From NCBI RefSeq assembly GCF_000827555.1, contig NZ_CDOI01000001.1, positions 1-64,000 on the forward strand: a DNA stretch of 64,000 nt. The letters are read 5' to 3'. A program made the translations under genes and the position numbers. Source of the DNA: Capnocytophaga canis. Its GTDB lineage: Bacteria > Bacteroidota > Bacteroidia > Flavobacteriales > Flavobacteriaceae. Positions 43,040 through 52,492 of the stretch are shown in pieces. The notes below the pieces were generated by a model. It saw only the letters and a program-made list of their open reading frames with translations. It ran no database searches and was not told the DNA's origin. Numbering within the stretch: position 1 is the first letter of the stretch; each line of letters starts with the position of its first letter.

Positions 43040-46000
43040 ATGAAAGTAAAAATTTTAACATTGTTTATCTTTGTGTTAGGCTGGTGTTCCAGTTCGTTAT
43101 TAGCACAAACTGTATCAGTAAAAGGAGTCGTTACTGATGAAAATAAAATTCCGTTAGCGGGAGTGAGTGTTTCAGTCAAAAATACTTCTCGTGGAGTTTC
43201 CACAGACTTCGATGGAAACTATGAAATCAAAGTCAATTCGGGTGATGTTTTGGTTTTTAGTTCCTTAGGTTTTACCTCTCAAGAGAAGATTGTGACAGGG
43301 GGGGGTAAAGATTTGATAATCAACGTTTTACTAAAAGAAGAGGCAGAGCAATTGGAAGAAGTGGTGGTTACGGCCTTGGGTATCAAGCGACAAGAAAAAA
43401 GTTTGTCGTATGCTACACAAACTGTTTCAGGTAAGGAATTGACGGATGTCCCTTCGAGCAACGTTTTGAACACTTTGGCAGGAAAAACGGCAGGTATGTC
43501 TGTTTCAGGTTCAGGTTCAGGAGTAGGTAGCTCTGTAAAAATAGTGTTGCGTGGTAATCGTTCTATTCAAGGGAACAACCAACCTCTTTACGTAGTGGAT
43601 GGAACGCCTATTAGCAGTGGAGCTTTTTCAGGTTCTTCTATTGGTGATGGCTACGGCGGAGGTATTGATGCCGGAGATGGTATGGCAGGTATTAACCCAG
43701 AAGATATTGAGAGTATCAACGTTTTAAAAGGTGCTACGGCTGCGGCCTTGTACGGTAGCCAAGCAGCTAACGGTGTAATTTTGATTACCACTAAAAGAGG
43801 TAATTCTGAAAAGATAGCAGTGTCAGTTACTTCTTCTGTTCAAGCAGATATTCCTTATTTGACTTATAAATTCCAAGATCGTTATACAATGGGAGTTGAT
43901 GGTGTGAGTCAATCATCAATGGATGCTTGGGGAGCGCCACGTACCAATCAAGATTTGAGCAATGATTTTGTGAAAAATTTCTTCAACACAGGATTCATGT
44001 CACAAAATGGGGTTTCTGTTAGCGGAGGGAATAAAGTGACTAAAAATTTTCTTTCCTATCAAAATACTACCGCAACAGGTATTATGCCTAATAATACGTT
44101 CGATAAACATAATTTGAGTTTGCGTTCTACGACTTCTCTTTTTGATGATTTTATTGAAGTAGACGGAAGTGTTGCACTTACGCATCAAGATACAGGAAAT
44201 GCACCTGCTGCTCCAGGACAGTATTTTAACCCTATCTTAGGATTATATCTTTTCCCTGCAGGAACAACAGCATTTAATTCATACAGAGATGTTTATGAAG
44301 TGCCTGATCCTTCACGGAATGGATTAATGACCATGAACTGGGCAAACCAAACCGATGTTTATAAAAACCCATACTGGTTAATCAATCGTCATAATTATTC
44401 ATACAACGTAGAGAAAGCGATTGTAAAATTAAATACTAAATTTAATTTTACAAGTTGGTTAAATCTTCAATTGCGAGGAAGTTATGATAAAACAGCTACT
44501 TTAGGAGAACGAAAAGTACATGCAGGAATGACTACCCTAACAGGAAAAGGAGGTCGTTATGATCATAAAACCCAAAATTATGCTTTGATGTACGCGGACG
44601 CTCTTTTGACTGCAAACAAATCATATGAAAAATTCTCAATAAGTGCCACATTGGGGACAAGTATTTCTGATACAAAAGAGACTACTAATGAAATCCAAAT
44701 TCACAACTTGGCAATAGCAAATCTTTTTGACTTGAGAAACTACATTGGAATAGAAGGAGGTTCCGATAATAAGAGAACACATAGACAATTGCAATCTGTA
44801 TTCGGAACCGTGTCATTAGGTTATAATGAAATGCTTTATTTAGATGTGACAGGACGTAATGACTGGTCTTCTACTTTACCTGCCAATAATAGAAGCTATT
44901 TCTATCCATCAGTAGGTACATCTTTCGTTTTTACAGAAATGTTGGACCAAAATGAAGCAAAACCAGAGTGGCTTGATTTCGGTAAACTTCGTTTCTCTTG
45001 GACACAAGTAGGTAACGATATGCCATGGGGATTAACAGAGCCTTATGACAAATTGCAAAAAGGAGGGGTTATCGAAGCTAATACCGTGAAACCTTTCGAT
45101 GATTTAAAACCAGAACGCTCTAGTTCTCTTGAGGCAGGGGTCAATCTAAGATTTTTGGGTGGACGCTTTACTTTTGATGCAGCTGTATATAAAACAGTTA
45201 CTGAAAATCAGTACTTTAAAGTGGATAACACCTCTGGTTCGGGGTATTCACAATACTACATCAATGCTGGAGAAGTTGAAAATAAAGGATTTGAACTTAC
45301 TTTAGGTTTCACTCCAATCAAAACAAATGATTTCCAATGGAATGGGTATTTAAACTATTCAACCAACAAAAATACTGTACTTTCATTGCCATCTCAATAT
45401 TTGGATAAAGGATTTGAAATATCATCTGTTGGGTATAAATTCCGTCTTAAAGAAGGAGAGGAATGGGGACGTATGTACGAAAAACGTCTTAAACGAGACA
45501 ATCAAGGAAATATTCTTCTTACGCAGACTATCGAAAATGGTGTAGATAAAGGAATTCAATTGCAACAAAGCGATGATTTTGAGTATATCGGAAACGTTAA
45601 TCCAAAATTCTTGATAGGATTTAAAAATGAGTTTTCATACAAAAACTTTTCATTAGGATTGTTAATTGATGGACGTTTTGGAGGAAATGTCATTTCATCA
45701 ACACAAAACATCCTTGACCGTTTCGGACGTAGCCAACGTTCAGCAGAAGCTCGCGATAACGGAGGTATTCCTTTAACAGGAACACTTGTAACTACAACAA
45801 AAGTAACAGGAAGCCCAGACGTAGTAACACAAACAGCTTTCAATCAAAAAATAGACGCTCAAACTTACTACAAAGTAGCACCTGCGGGAGAAACTTCAGT
45901 TTATTCAGCAACTAATGTTCGTTTAAGAGAGCTTTCACTGTCTTACACTCTTCCAAAATCACTTGTAGAGCGTGTGAAATACGTAGAAAGTGTTAGATTG

Positions 46001-46156
46001 TCTCTTATAGGACGTAATTTAGGTTTCTTCTACAATGAGGCTCCTTACGACCCTGAAATTACACTATCAACAAGTAGTAACGGATTGTCTAATGCAGACT
46101 TATTCACTATGCCAGCTTCACGAAGTGTAGGATTTAGTATTAATATTAACTTTTAA
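43040..46156 (+). CDS. SusC/RagA-family TonB-linked outer membrane protein (pair C; possible NanO-type sialate receptor)
   Basis: 1038 residues: a signal peptide to LLAQ (23), a carboxypeptidase-regulatory-like domain (about 25-105), a plug with TALGIKRQEKSL, PLYVVDGTPI and NVLKGATAAALYGSQAANGVI, and a barrel ending VGFSININF. The first 110 residues are almost those of the SusC at 24900, while the plug type instead resembles the one at 3313. A G8 run lies at codons 87-89. With its SusD and the propeller-symporter gene next to it, the likely role is uptake of sialic acid or sialylated glycan fragments across the outer membrane. The substrate is inferred from context only. Confidence 0.94.
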   Translation: MKVKILTLFIFVLGWCSSSLLAQTVSVKGVVTDENKIPLAGVSVSVKNTSRGVSTDFDGNYEIKVNSGDVLVFSSLGFTSQEKIVTGGGKDLIINVLLKEEAEQLEEVVVTALGIKRQEKSLSYATQTVSGKELTDVPSSNVLNTLAGKTAGMSVSGSGSGVGSSVKIVLRGNRSIQGNNQPLYVVDGTPISSGAFSGSSIGDGYGGGIDAGDGMAGINPEDIESINVLKGATAAALYGSQAANGVILITTKRGNSEKIAVSVTSSVQADIPYLTYKFQDRYTMGVDGVSQSSMDAWGAPRTNQDLSNDFVKNFFNTGFMSQNGVSVSGGNKVTKNFLSYQNTTATGIMPNNTFDKHNLSLRSTTSLFDDFIEVDGSVALTHQDTGNAPAAPGQYFNPILGLYLFPAGTTAFNSYRDVYEVPDPSRNGLMTMNWANQTDVYKNPYWLINRHNYSYNVEKAIVKLNTKFNFTSWLNLQLRGSYDKTATLGERKVHAGMTTLTGKGGRYDHKTQNYALMYADALLTANKSYEKFSISATLGTSISDTKETTNEIQIHNLAIANLFDLRNYIGIEGGSDNKRTHRQLQSVFGTVSLGYNEMLYLDVTGRNDWSSTLPANNRSYFYPSVGTSFVFTEMLDQNEAKPEWLDFGKLRFSWTQVGNDMPWGLTEPYDKLQKGGVIEANTVKPFDDLKPERSSSLEAGVNLRFLGGRFTFDAAVYKTVTENQYFKVDNTSGSGYSQYYINAGEVENKGFELTLGFTPIKTNDFQWNGYLNYSTNKNTVLSLPSQYLDKGFEISSVGYKFRLKEGEEWGRMYEKRLKRDNQGNILLTQTIENGVDKGIQLQQSDDFEYIGNVNPKFLIGFKNEFSYKNFSLGLLIDGRFGGNVISSTQNILDRFGRSQRSAEARDNGGIPLTGTLVTTTKVTGSPDVVTQTAFNQKIDAQTYYKVAPAGETSVYSATNVRLRELSLSYTLPKSLVERVKYVESVRLSLIGRNLGFFYNEAPYDPEITLSTSSNGLSNADLFTMPASRSVGFSININF
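43298..43305 (+). repeat. G8 homopolymer run inside susC (pair C)
   Basis: The sequence reads ACA GGG GGG GGT AAA GAT in frame. With seven G it becomes GTA AAG ATT TGA, and with nine it becomes GGG TAA. Both single-base slips end translation near residue 90. Runs of G this long stand out in an AT-rich genome. Confidence 0.7.
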
Positions 46157-46167
46157 TTAGAAACACT

Positions 46168-47799
46168 ATGAAAAAACATATAATATCCGTAAAATCATTG
46201 GCGTTTTTAGCTTTAGCAACTGCATTAGGAGGTTGTACAGATAAATTTGAAGACTACAATCGTGATACGTTCGCGCTCACTGAGGAGTTAAAAAAAGCCG
46301 ATTGGATGCACTTAAAGGCTTTCTTCCCACAAATGGAACAGTCTATTTACTATAATAACAGTAAGGGAAACTGGGAATTCCAAATAGCACAAAACTTAAA
46401 TGCTGATATGTTCGGCGGTTATTTAACCCCTCCAACACCTTTTAATGGAGATAAGAATAATATCAACTACCATATGATGGAGGGATGGAATCAGTTTGCT
46501 TTTGGTATGTATAATAATAACATCATGAAGCCTTGGTTCAATGTGAAGGCTGAGACCTTGGATAAGAAAGAGTCGTTGAACGTATATGCCATCTCATTGA
46601 TTCTCAAAGTGGCAGGTATGCATAAGTCAACAGACCTTTACGGGCCGATTCCATATTCAAAATATGGTTTGGGAGGAACTACGACTCCTTATGATTCACA
46701 AGAGGCAATCTACGACCAATTTTTCACTGAATTGGATGAAGCCGTTTCTTATTTGGAAGCCCACTTAGCAGGGCCAAATAAAGATGTGAATAGTTTGGGT
46801 GATTCGGATTTGATTTACGGAGGTGTACACACAAAATGGCTCAAATGGGCGAACTCTTTGCGTTTGCGTCTTGCAATGAGGGTGTCAAAAGTTAATCCTT
46901 CATTAGCACAAAAGGAGGCTGAAAAAGCAATCAACAATGCGTATGGAGTTTTTACAACGAATGCAGATAACGTTTTAGTTCCTACAATCAATATAGGACA
47001 TCCACTTATCGTTGTTGCTAATGATTATAATGATTCACGTATGAGTGCTGATATGGAATCTATTTTAACAGGATTGAAAGACCCTCGTTTGTCCGAATAT
47101 TTTTCAAAAGCTACTGATAAAGACGAAAACGTGAATGGAAAATATAAAGGTATTCGTCAAGGTATCAATATGAAAGCTAAAGATTTACGTTCAGGTTATT
47201 CCACTTTGGGAGCTCGTTTCGATATGTCAAAAAGAAACATCACTCCTATTACCTTAATGACCGCTGCGGAAGTGTATTTTTTACGTGCAGAAGGAGTTCT
47301 AAGAGGTTGGAACATGGGAGATACGGCTGAAAATCTTTATAAGAAAGGTATTGAACTTTCCATTGAACAATGGGGCGTTTCTGGAGCAAATGCTTATATT
47401 GAAAACGATACAAACAAACCAGCGGATTATACAGATCCTAAAGAAAAATTGTATGATAAACCTGCTGTTTCAACTGTAACTGTAAAATGGGATGAGGGTG
47501 CTTCCAACGAAGAAAAATTGGAGAAAATTATCACTCAAAAATGGATTGCTATGTTCCCTGACGGAGCAGAAGCTTGGGCTGAATTCCGTAGAACGGGTTA
47601 TCCAAAACTTTTCCCTATTGAGGTGAATAATAGTGGTGGTGAAATTGACTCTAACGTTATGATTCGTCGTTTGCGTTTTCCTGAAAATGAACGCACAGGA
47701 ACTAATAAAGAAGAAGTGGCCAAAGCAGTTCAGTTCTTGAAAGGAAAAGACTCTCCTGGTACACGTTTGTGGTGGGATACAGGAACTCCTAATTTTTAA
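46168..47799 (+). CDS. SusD/RagB-family nutrient-binding lipoprotein (pair C; possible NanU-type)
   Basis: 543 residues. A signal peptide ends in the lipobox ALGGC followed by TDKFEDYN. The body has SusD-like features: GMHKSTDLYGPIPYSKYG, WLKWANSLRLRLAMRVSKV, and late EKIITQKWIAMFPDGAEAWAEFRRTGYP. It is the shorter SusD type, like that of pair A. It starts 11 bases after susC and should form the surface lid of that transporter. The neighbouring NanM-like propeller and symporter suggest a sialic-acid ligand, as in NanU of related Bacteroidota. That remains an inference. Confidence 0.93.
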   Translation: MKKHIISVKSLAFLALATALGGCTDKFEDYNRDTFALTEELKKADWMHLKAFFPQMEQSIYYNNSKGNWEFQIAQNLNADMFGGYLTPPTPFNGDKNNINYHMMEGWNQFAFGMYNNNIMKPWFNVKAETLDKKESLNVYAISLILKVAGMHKSTDLYGPIPYSKYGLGGTTTPYDSQEAIYDQFFTELDEAVSYLEAHLAGPNKDVNSLGDSDLIYGGVHTKWLKWANSLRLRLAMRVSKVNPSLAQKEAEKAINNAYGVFTTNADNVLVPTINIGHPLIVVANDYNDSRMSADMESILTGLKDPRLSEYFSKATDKDENVNGKYKGIRQGINMKAKDLRSGYSTLGARFDMSKRNITPITLMTAAEVYFLRAEGVLRGWNMGDTAENLYKKGIELSIEQWGVSGANAYIENDTNKPADYTDPKEKLYDKPAVSTVTVKWDEGASNEEKLEKIITQKWIAMFPDGAEAWAEFRRTGYPKLFPIEVNNSGGEIDSNVMIRRLRFPENERTGTNKEEVAKAVQFLKGKDSPGTRLWWDTGTPNF

Positions 47800-47824
47800 G
47801 TGATGTAATTATAATTCAATAATT

Positions 47825-47853
47825 GGCTGTCTGAGAAATTAGGCAGCCTTTTT
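47825..47853 (+). terminator. Terminator of susC/susD pair C
   Basis: GGCTGTCTGA (47825-47834) pairs with TTAGGCAGCC (47839-47848) with G-U pairs around a 4-base loop, followed by TTTTT. Same family of arms as at 19669 and 57996. Confidence 0.8.
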
Positions 47854-47865
47854 ATTTCTAAAACC

Positions 47866-47896
47866 TTTGTTTTTGTTGGAAAATAGTGTATTTTTG
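47866..47896 (+). promoter_or_regulatory. Promoter of the propeller-symporter fusion gene
   Basis: TTTG (47866-47869), a 19-base spacer and TATTTTTG (47889-47896) match the consensus, 22 bases before the ATG. The fusion gene is therefore its own transcript, not part of the susC/susD operon. Confidence 0.7.
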
Positions 47897-47918
47897 TTCG
47901 TTTCCAAAATGATTTTTT

Positions 47919-50552
47919 ATGATAAACAAGTTTCAATTATGCTTAGTGCTACTCTTTTTGCATTGCAGTAGTGCCATTTTTTCGCAAGAAAATAAGAAAA
48001 CAGCCACACAATTTCATCAAACTACTATTTTTGATACACAAAGTTTAGAAAAACTACCACAACTTCATGAAGGCTTAGCAGGAACCTATTTTGGTAAACA
48101 TGCCTCATACTTCATTTTAGCTGGAGGGTCTCACTTTCCTACTGAAAAACCTTGGCAAGGAGGGAAAAAGCAATTTTCAAAAACAGTTTTTGTGTTTCAG
48201 GTTGAATCAGATGGTAATTTAACCTCTATTTATCAAGCCGAAGACCTCCCCGAAGCCATTGCAGAAGGAGCATATGTCACTATTTCAGATGGTTTGCTTT
48301 GTCTTGGAGGACAAACTTCCGAAGGATTGTCGTCCAAAGTTTTTTCTATTTCATATAACAACGGGAAAATAATCCTAAAACATTATGCCGATTTGCCAAT
48401 CCCTGTAAAAAGTGCTGTAGCTGAGGTTGTTGGAAATAGTGTTTATCTTTTAGGAGGGCAAACTGCTGATAACGGTTCGTTAAACCAATTCTTGAGATTA
48501 GATTTACAAAAAACAGACGCAACATGGGAAACTTTACCTGCTTATCCTCAAAAAGTATCAGGAGCAGCTATGGTAGCACAACAGAATGGTACAGAAATCG
48601 CTTTATTTGCTTTTGGAGGAAGAAATCAAAATGGGAGAAATCTTACAGAATTTTACCATCAGGCATATACTTTTAAACCTTCTTTAAACGAGTGGTTTCC
48701 AATTAAAGATATTCAAAAAAATAAAGAAGTTTTACCATTGGCCGTTGCGAATGCTTCAAAAATTGGAGCATCGAGTATTTTACTTTTTGGAGGTGACACA
48801 GGAGTTATTTTTAATCAAGTGGAACAAGCTATTTATGATGAAAATATAGAACTTCGTAATCAACTTTGGCAAACCCACAAAGGTTTTGAAACTGACGTTT
48901 TGGTCTATAACACCATTACCGATGAGTGGTTTAATTTAGGTAGTACAGATAAAGCGGTTGCTGTAGCTTCTGTTTTTTATGATGCTCAAAAACAGGAAGT
49001 TTATGTTGCGGGAGGAGAGCAGAAACCAGGAATTCGTTCACCTTATATTACCAAACTATCGTTTTCCAAGGATAGTGAATTTGGCTGGTTAAACTATGCC
49101 GTTTTAGCATTGTATTTGATCGGCATGTTAATGTTAGGATTTTTCTTCATGAAAAATAATAAAAATACGGATGATTACTTCAAAGGTGGAGGACGCATTC
49201 CGTGGTGGGCTGCTGGGATTAGTATTTTTGCTACGATGCTCAGTGCCATTACTTTCATCTCGATTCCTGCGAAAACCTATGCTACTGACTGGCGTATGTT
49301 AATGTTTAATATGACCATTATTTTGGCAGTACCTTTCATTATTCGCTTTTTTTTACCTTTCTTTTTGAGATTTAAATTGGATACAGCTTATGAATATTTG
49401 GAAAAGCGTTTCAATCGACCAGTTCGCTGGGTGGCTTCAGCACTGTTTAGTTTTTTCATGATCAGTCGTATTGCTATTGTATTGTTTTTACCATCTTTAG
49501 CTCTTAATGCAGTAACAGGGTTCAATATTTATTATGCTATTTTGATAATGAGTATTGTAACAATTATCTATTCCACCAGTGGCGGTATGGAGGCTGTGGT
49601 TTGGGGCGATGTGATCCAAGGGTTTATATTGGTAGGAGGAGCTATAGTTGCTTTTATTGTGATGGTAGTAGGTATTGATGGTGGGTTTGGTGAATTTTGG
49701 AATACAACTGTTACTTTCAATAAATTAGATACGTTTGATTTTCGATTTGATTTCTCACAGCCTGTATTTTGGGTAGTTGTTTTCGGAGGCCTTGCAAACA
49801 CTTTAATATCTTATACCAGTGACCAATCGGTGGTACAGCGTTACATGTCTACTGTTAATGAAAAGGCGACGGCAAAAAGCATATGGCTTAATGGAATTGT
49901 GAGTGTTCCCGTGAGTATATTATTTTTCTTGCTTGGAACAGGTTTGTTTGCATTCTACAAATCGAACCCCGAGCAGATGTCGATTACTGACCCAAATATT
50001 GACTCTATTTTTCCTCAGTTTATTGTTTCTCAGATGCCTGTTGGAATGTCGGGATTGTTAATAGCTTCGATTTTTGCAGCAGCGATGAGTACGCTTTCTT
50101 CCAATATAAATTCGGTTTCAGCTGTCATTACGTCTGATTTTTACAAAACAATTTTTAAAAATACTTCATTTAAAGGGCAGATGAATGTAGCTCGTTGGTC
50201 AGGAGTCGTTATTGGTTTGTTAGGGACAGCAATGGCAATTGTGTTAGCTACTTGGAATATTGCTTCGTTGTGGGATCAGTTCAATACCTTTTTAGGGTTG
50301 TTGACCAGTGGTTTGGGAGCGTTGTTTATTTTAGGAATTTTCTTTCCAAGAGTTAATGGTACCGTAGCTCTCATTGGACTCATCTCTGGAGTTTTGATTC
50401 TCTACGGAGTCAAATCATACACCAGTCTTTCGTTTCTTCTTTATGGGCTTATAGGAATGGTATCGTCTATCATTGTAGCGTTCATTATCAGTATGTTAAT
50501 TCCGAATAAGAAAGAAGTAAATGGTATTACATGGAAATACAGAAATAAGTAG
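47919..50552 (+). CDS. NanM-like Kelch propeller (mutarotase) fused to sodium:solute symporter
   Basis: 877 residues in two parts. A signal peptide (to IFSQ, ~22) leads into a Kelch-type beta-propeller (about 40-385). Its LAGGSHFPTEKPWQGGKKQF and repeated GG-rich blades match the cyclically permuted sialic-acid mutarotase (YjhT/NanM-like) family. From Glu387 a symporter of the SSS family follows with about 13 helices, including DDYFKGGGRIPWWAAGISIF and YSTSGGMEAVVWGDVIQG. The propeller would face the periplasm and convert the sugar anomer taken up by the transporter. Sialic acid is the likely substrate, inferred from the propeller type. It follows a SusC/SusD pair. Confidence 0.88.
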   Translation: MINKFQLCLVLLFLHCSSAIFSQENKKTATQFHQTTIFDTQSLEKLPQLHEGLAGTYFGKHASYFILAGGSHFPTEKPWQGGKKQFSKTVFVFQVESDGNLTSIYQAEDLPEAIAEGAYVTISDGLLCLGGQTSEGLSSKVFSISYNNGKIILKHYADLPIPVKSAVAEVVGNSVYLLGGQTADNGSLNQFLRLDLQKTDATWETLPAYPQKVSGAAMVAQQNGTEIALFAFGGRNQNGRNLTEFYHQAYTFKPSLNEWFPIKDIQKNKEVLPLAVANASKIGASSILLFGGDTGVIFNQVEQAIYDENIELRNQLWQTHKGFETDVLVYNTITDEWFNLGSTDKAVAVASVFYDAQKQEVYVAGGEQKPGIRSPYITKLSFSKDSEFGWLNYAVLALYLIGMLMLGFFFMKNNKNTDDYFKGGGRIPWWAAGISIFATMLSAITFISIPAKTYATDWRMLMFNMTIILAVPFIIRFFLPFFLRFKLDTAYEYLEKRFNRPVRWVASALFSFFMISRIAIVLFLPSLALNAVTGFNIYYAILIMSIVTIIYSTSGGMEAVVWGDVIQGFILVGGAIVAFIVMVVGIDGGFGEFWNTTVTFNKLDTFDFRFDFSQPVFWVVVFGGLANTLISYTSDQSVVQRYMSTVNEKATAKSIWLNGIVSVPVSILFFLLGTGLFAFYKSNPEQMSITDPNIDSIFPQFIVSQMPVGMSGLLIASIFAAAMSTLSSNINSVSAVITSDFYKTIFKNTSFKGQMNVARWSGVVIGLLGTAMAIVLATWNIASLWDQFNTFLGLLTSGLGALFILGIFFPRVNGTVALIGLISGVLILYGVKSYTSLSFLLYGLIGMVSSIIVAFIISMLIPNKKEVNGITWKYRNK

Positions 50553-50578
50553 TACGAAATTTGTTGCTGTTTTTGTTA

Positions 50579-50624
50579 AAACCAATATAGACTGACCTAA
50601 ATTTAGGTTAGCCTATATTGGTTT
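50579..50624. terminator. 46-bp near-perfect palindrome, bidirectional terminator
   Basis: AAACCAATATAG (50579-50590) and CTATATTGGTTT (50613-50624) are perfect arms, and between them ACCTAAATTTAGGT continues the palindrome with one mismatch and one wobble. It lies between converging genes 27 bases from the symporter stop. T or A runs at the ends are short. Confidence 0.65.
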
Positions 50625-50640
50625 CTTCCATTCTTTGTTA

Positions 50641-51423
50641 TTATCTCCTTAAAGAACGTCTATTCGTTAAAAAGTCAGAAAATTCATTAGCCGTTCTTCG
50701 GAATTGAAACATATCATACAATTGGTAGTAAAGTTCTCTGTCAATTACACAATCATATGCCTCTTTGGCCAAAATTAGCCGATTCTCATCAAAACTTAAT
50801 CTCTTCATCAATTCTCCAACTTGAGCTGTTGTAAATGACGAATTTCCGTTTTCCATACGGAAGAATTTTAATTTATCTTTATCAAACATTTGTTGTTCAA
50901 ACATTCTTAAAAAGTCGTTGAAATCCAAGATGTTATTTCGTCTTCCGTAAGAATGATTCCAAACATCGTTCCATCGTCTGCCATAATGTATTTCCCTTAC
51001 ATTGTTTAAGTTAACTTCTTCCAAAAGGAATAAACCTCGACGAGAGAAAAAGTCTAAGACCATGCGCGTATTGTCGCGAGGAGTGATGGTTACACGATAT
51101 ACCAACCGTCTGCCGTAGTATATGCTAAGTTCTTGATTAATAGCAGGTACATCAAAAAAACGGAACATACCATTACTGTTAGTGATTTCTTGTTCACCCA
51201 ACTGCAGAGTGAAACGCCCCGATTCTGGGATGCGTATAAAAACTTCCGCATACCCTAAATCGTATGTCATTTCCCATCGATAACTCAGGTTTGAGGGTAT
51301 GTATCTATCAGTAGCTTCACTTCTTCGGTTTTCATTCTGTAACCAGCGACCAGCTGAACCGATTTCCTGTGCTTTTACCACAAAAGGAAGAAGGATTATA
51401 GTGGCATAAAAAATCTTTCTCAT
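50641..51423 (-). CDS. DUF4476 domain secreted protein
   Basis: 260 residues from the ATG at 51423 (MRKIFYATIILLPFVVKAQ, a clear signal peptide). An in-frame upstream codon at 51447 is less likely. An N-terminal beta-rich region (about 40-125, with ymDLGYAEVFIRIPESGRF-type strands) leads to a C-terminal DUF4476 domain (about 165-250, FLRMFEQQMFDKDKLKFFRM, LSFDENRLILAKEAYDCVID, YYQLYDMFQF). DUF4476 is widespread in secreted and envelope proteins of Bacteroidota and has no known function. It follows rpe on the same strand by ~46 bases. Confidence 0.82.
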   Translation of the reverse strand: MRKIFYATIILLPFVVKAQEIGSAGRWLQNENRRSEATDRYIPSNLSYRWEMTYDLGYAEVFIRIPESGRFTLQLGEQEITNSNGMFRFFDVPAINQELSIYYGRRLVYRVTITPRDNTRMVLDFFSRRGLFLLEEVNLNNVREIHYGRRWNDVWNHSYGRRNNILDFNDFLRMFEQQMFDKDKLKFFRMENGNSSFTTAQVGELMKRLSFDENRLILAKEAYDCVIDRELYYQLYDMFQFRRTANEFSDFLTNRRSLRR

Positions 51424-51469
51424 GATGATTCTTTTTTTATACGCCATCTAAATTCGTGCCAAAATGAGC

Positions 51470-52114
51470 CTAAAGTTTTTTCATTCCCTCAATCGTTTGC
51501 ATTGGATTCGATGAGTTAAAAACAAAACTACCTGCTACTAAAGCATCTGCACCAGCGTCCATTAATTGACGAGCATTTTTGTTGGTTACGCCACCGTCCA
51601 CTTCAATCAGCGCTTCTGATTTGTTTCTGAGTATGAGTTCTTTTAATTGATAAATCTTTTTATAGGTGTTTTCAATGAATGATTGTCCGCCAAATCCAGG
51701 GTTTACACTCATAATTAGTACTAAATCAACTTCTTGGATAATGTCTTCCAGAACATTGACAGGTGTGTGTGGATTCAACGCCACTCCCGCTTTCATTCCT
51801 TCATTCTTAATAGCTTGGACACTGCGGTGTAAATGTGTACATGCTTCGTAATGAACTGTTAAAATATGACTTCCTAACTTCTTAAATGTTGAGATGTATC
51901 TGTCAGGATCAACAATCATCAAATGCACGTCTAAAGGTTTGGTAGCGTGTTTATTAATAGCTTCAAGTACAGGCATTCCGTAAGAAATATTTGGAACAAA
52001 AACGCCGTCCATAATGTCGATATGGAACCAATCCGCTAAACTTTGATTGACCATTTCAACATCTCGTTGTAAATTGCCAAAATCGGCTGCTAAAATTGAA
52101 GGTGCTAAAATCAT
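51470..52114 (-). CDS. rpe: Ribulose-phosphate 3-epimerase
   Basis: 214 residues, the usual length for this TIM-barrel enzyme. LAPSILAADFGNL, DWFHIDIMDGVFVPNISYG, DVHLMIVDP, MSVNPGFGGQSFIE and EVDGGVTNKNA are the diagnostic active-site strands, with the metal-binding Asp and His residues in place. It interconverts ribulose-5-phosphate and xylulose-5-phosphate in the pentose phosphate pathway. It is probably co-transcribed with the DUF4476 gene downstream. Confidence 0.97.
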   Translation of the reverse strand: MILAPSILAADFGNLQRDVEMVNQSLADWFHIDIMDGVFVPNISYGMPVLEAINKHATKPLDVHLMIVDPDRYISTFKKLGSHILTVHYEACTHLHRSVQAIKNEGMKAGVALNPHTPVNVLEDIIQEVDLVLIMSVNPGFGGQSFIENTYKKIYQLKELILRNKSEALIEVDGGVTNKNARQLMDAGADALVAGSFVFNSSNPMQTIEGMKKL

Positions 52115-52492
52115 TTTTGGTAACTAAATTAATTTTGGGGCTAAAATACAATATAAAAACATATCGACATCTCTTTTTTAAAATTTTTAGCATTTTATTC
52201 GCTTGATTTCTTTACGAATTGTGGGAGTAAAGTTTTTTTGTTTCATGTAATAGATACTTGTGAAAATGCCAAAAATCTTAGATTCAAAAAATGTTAATAT
52301 GTAATAAAACTAAAAATAAACGTTCTAAATTACAATGTAATTCTATATGTATGAAAATCAAAACTTTAAATGATTATTGACGCGTTGTTTTTTTATATAT
52401 TATCAAAAGTGAAATAGTTAAATAAAAATTATATCGAAAAAAAAGGGTAGATTTTCTATAAAACTCATATATTTGCACTTTGTCATTAATGT
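52115..52492 (+). promoter_or_regulatory. 378-base divergent gap with the promoter of the envelope operon
   Basis: An AT-rich gap between rpe (minus) and the DUF6089 gene (plus) with no credible frame. TATATTTG (52468-52475) is an exact -7 box 17 bases before the ATG. No TTTG is at the right -33 distance. I see no clear box for rpe. Confidence 0.55.

Noticed and set aside
43504-43521. Three tandem TTCAGG hexamers in susC
   Set aside because: The repeat is in frame (SGSG) and changes of one unit would only add or remove two residues; three units are too few to claim a variable tract.
50598-50616. DtxR/IdeR-like site TTAGGTTAGCCTA
   Set aside because: The match lies inside a palindromic terminator between converging genes, not in a promoter, so it is probably chance.
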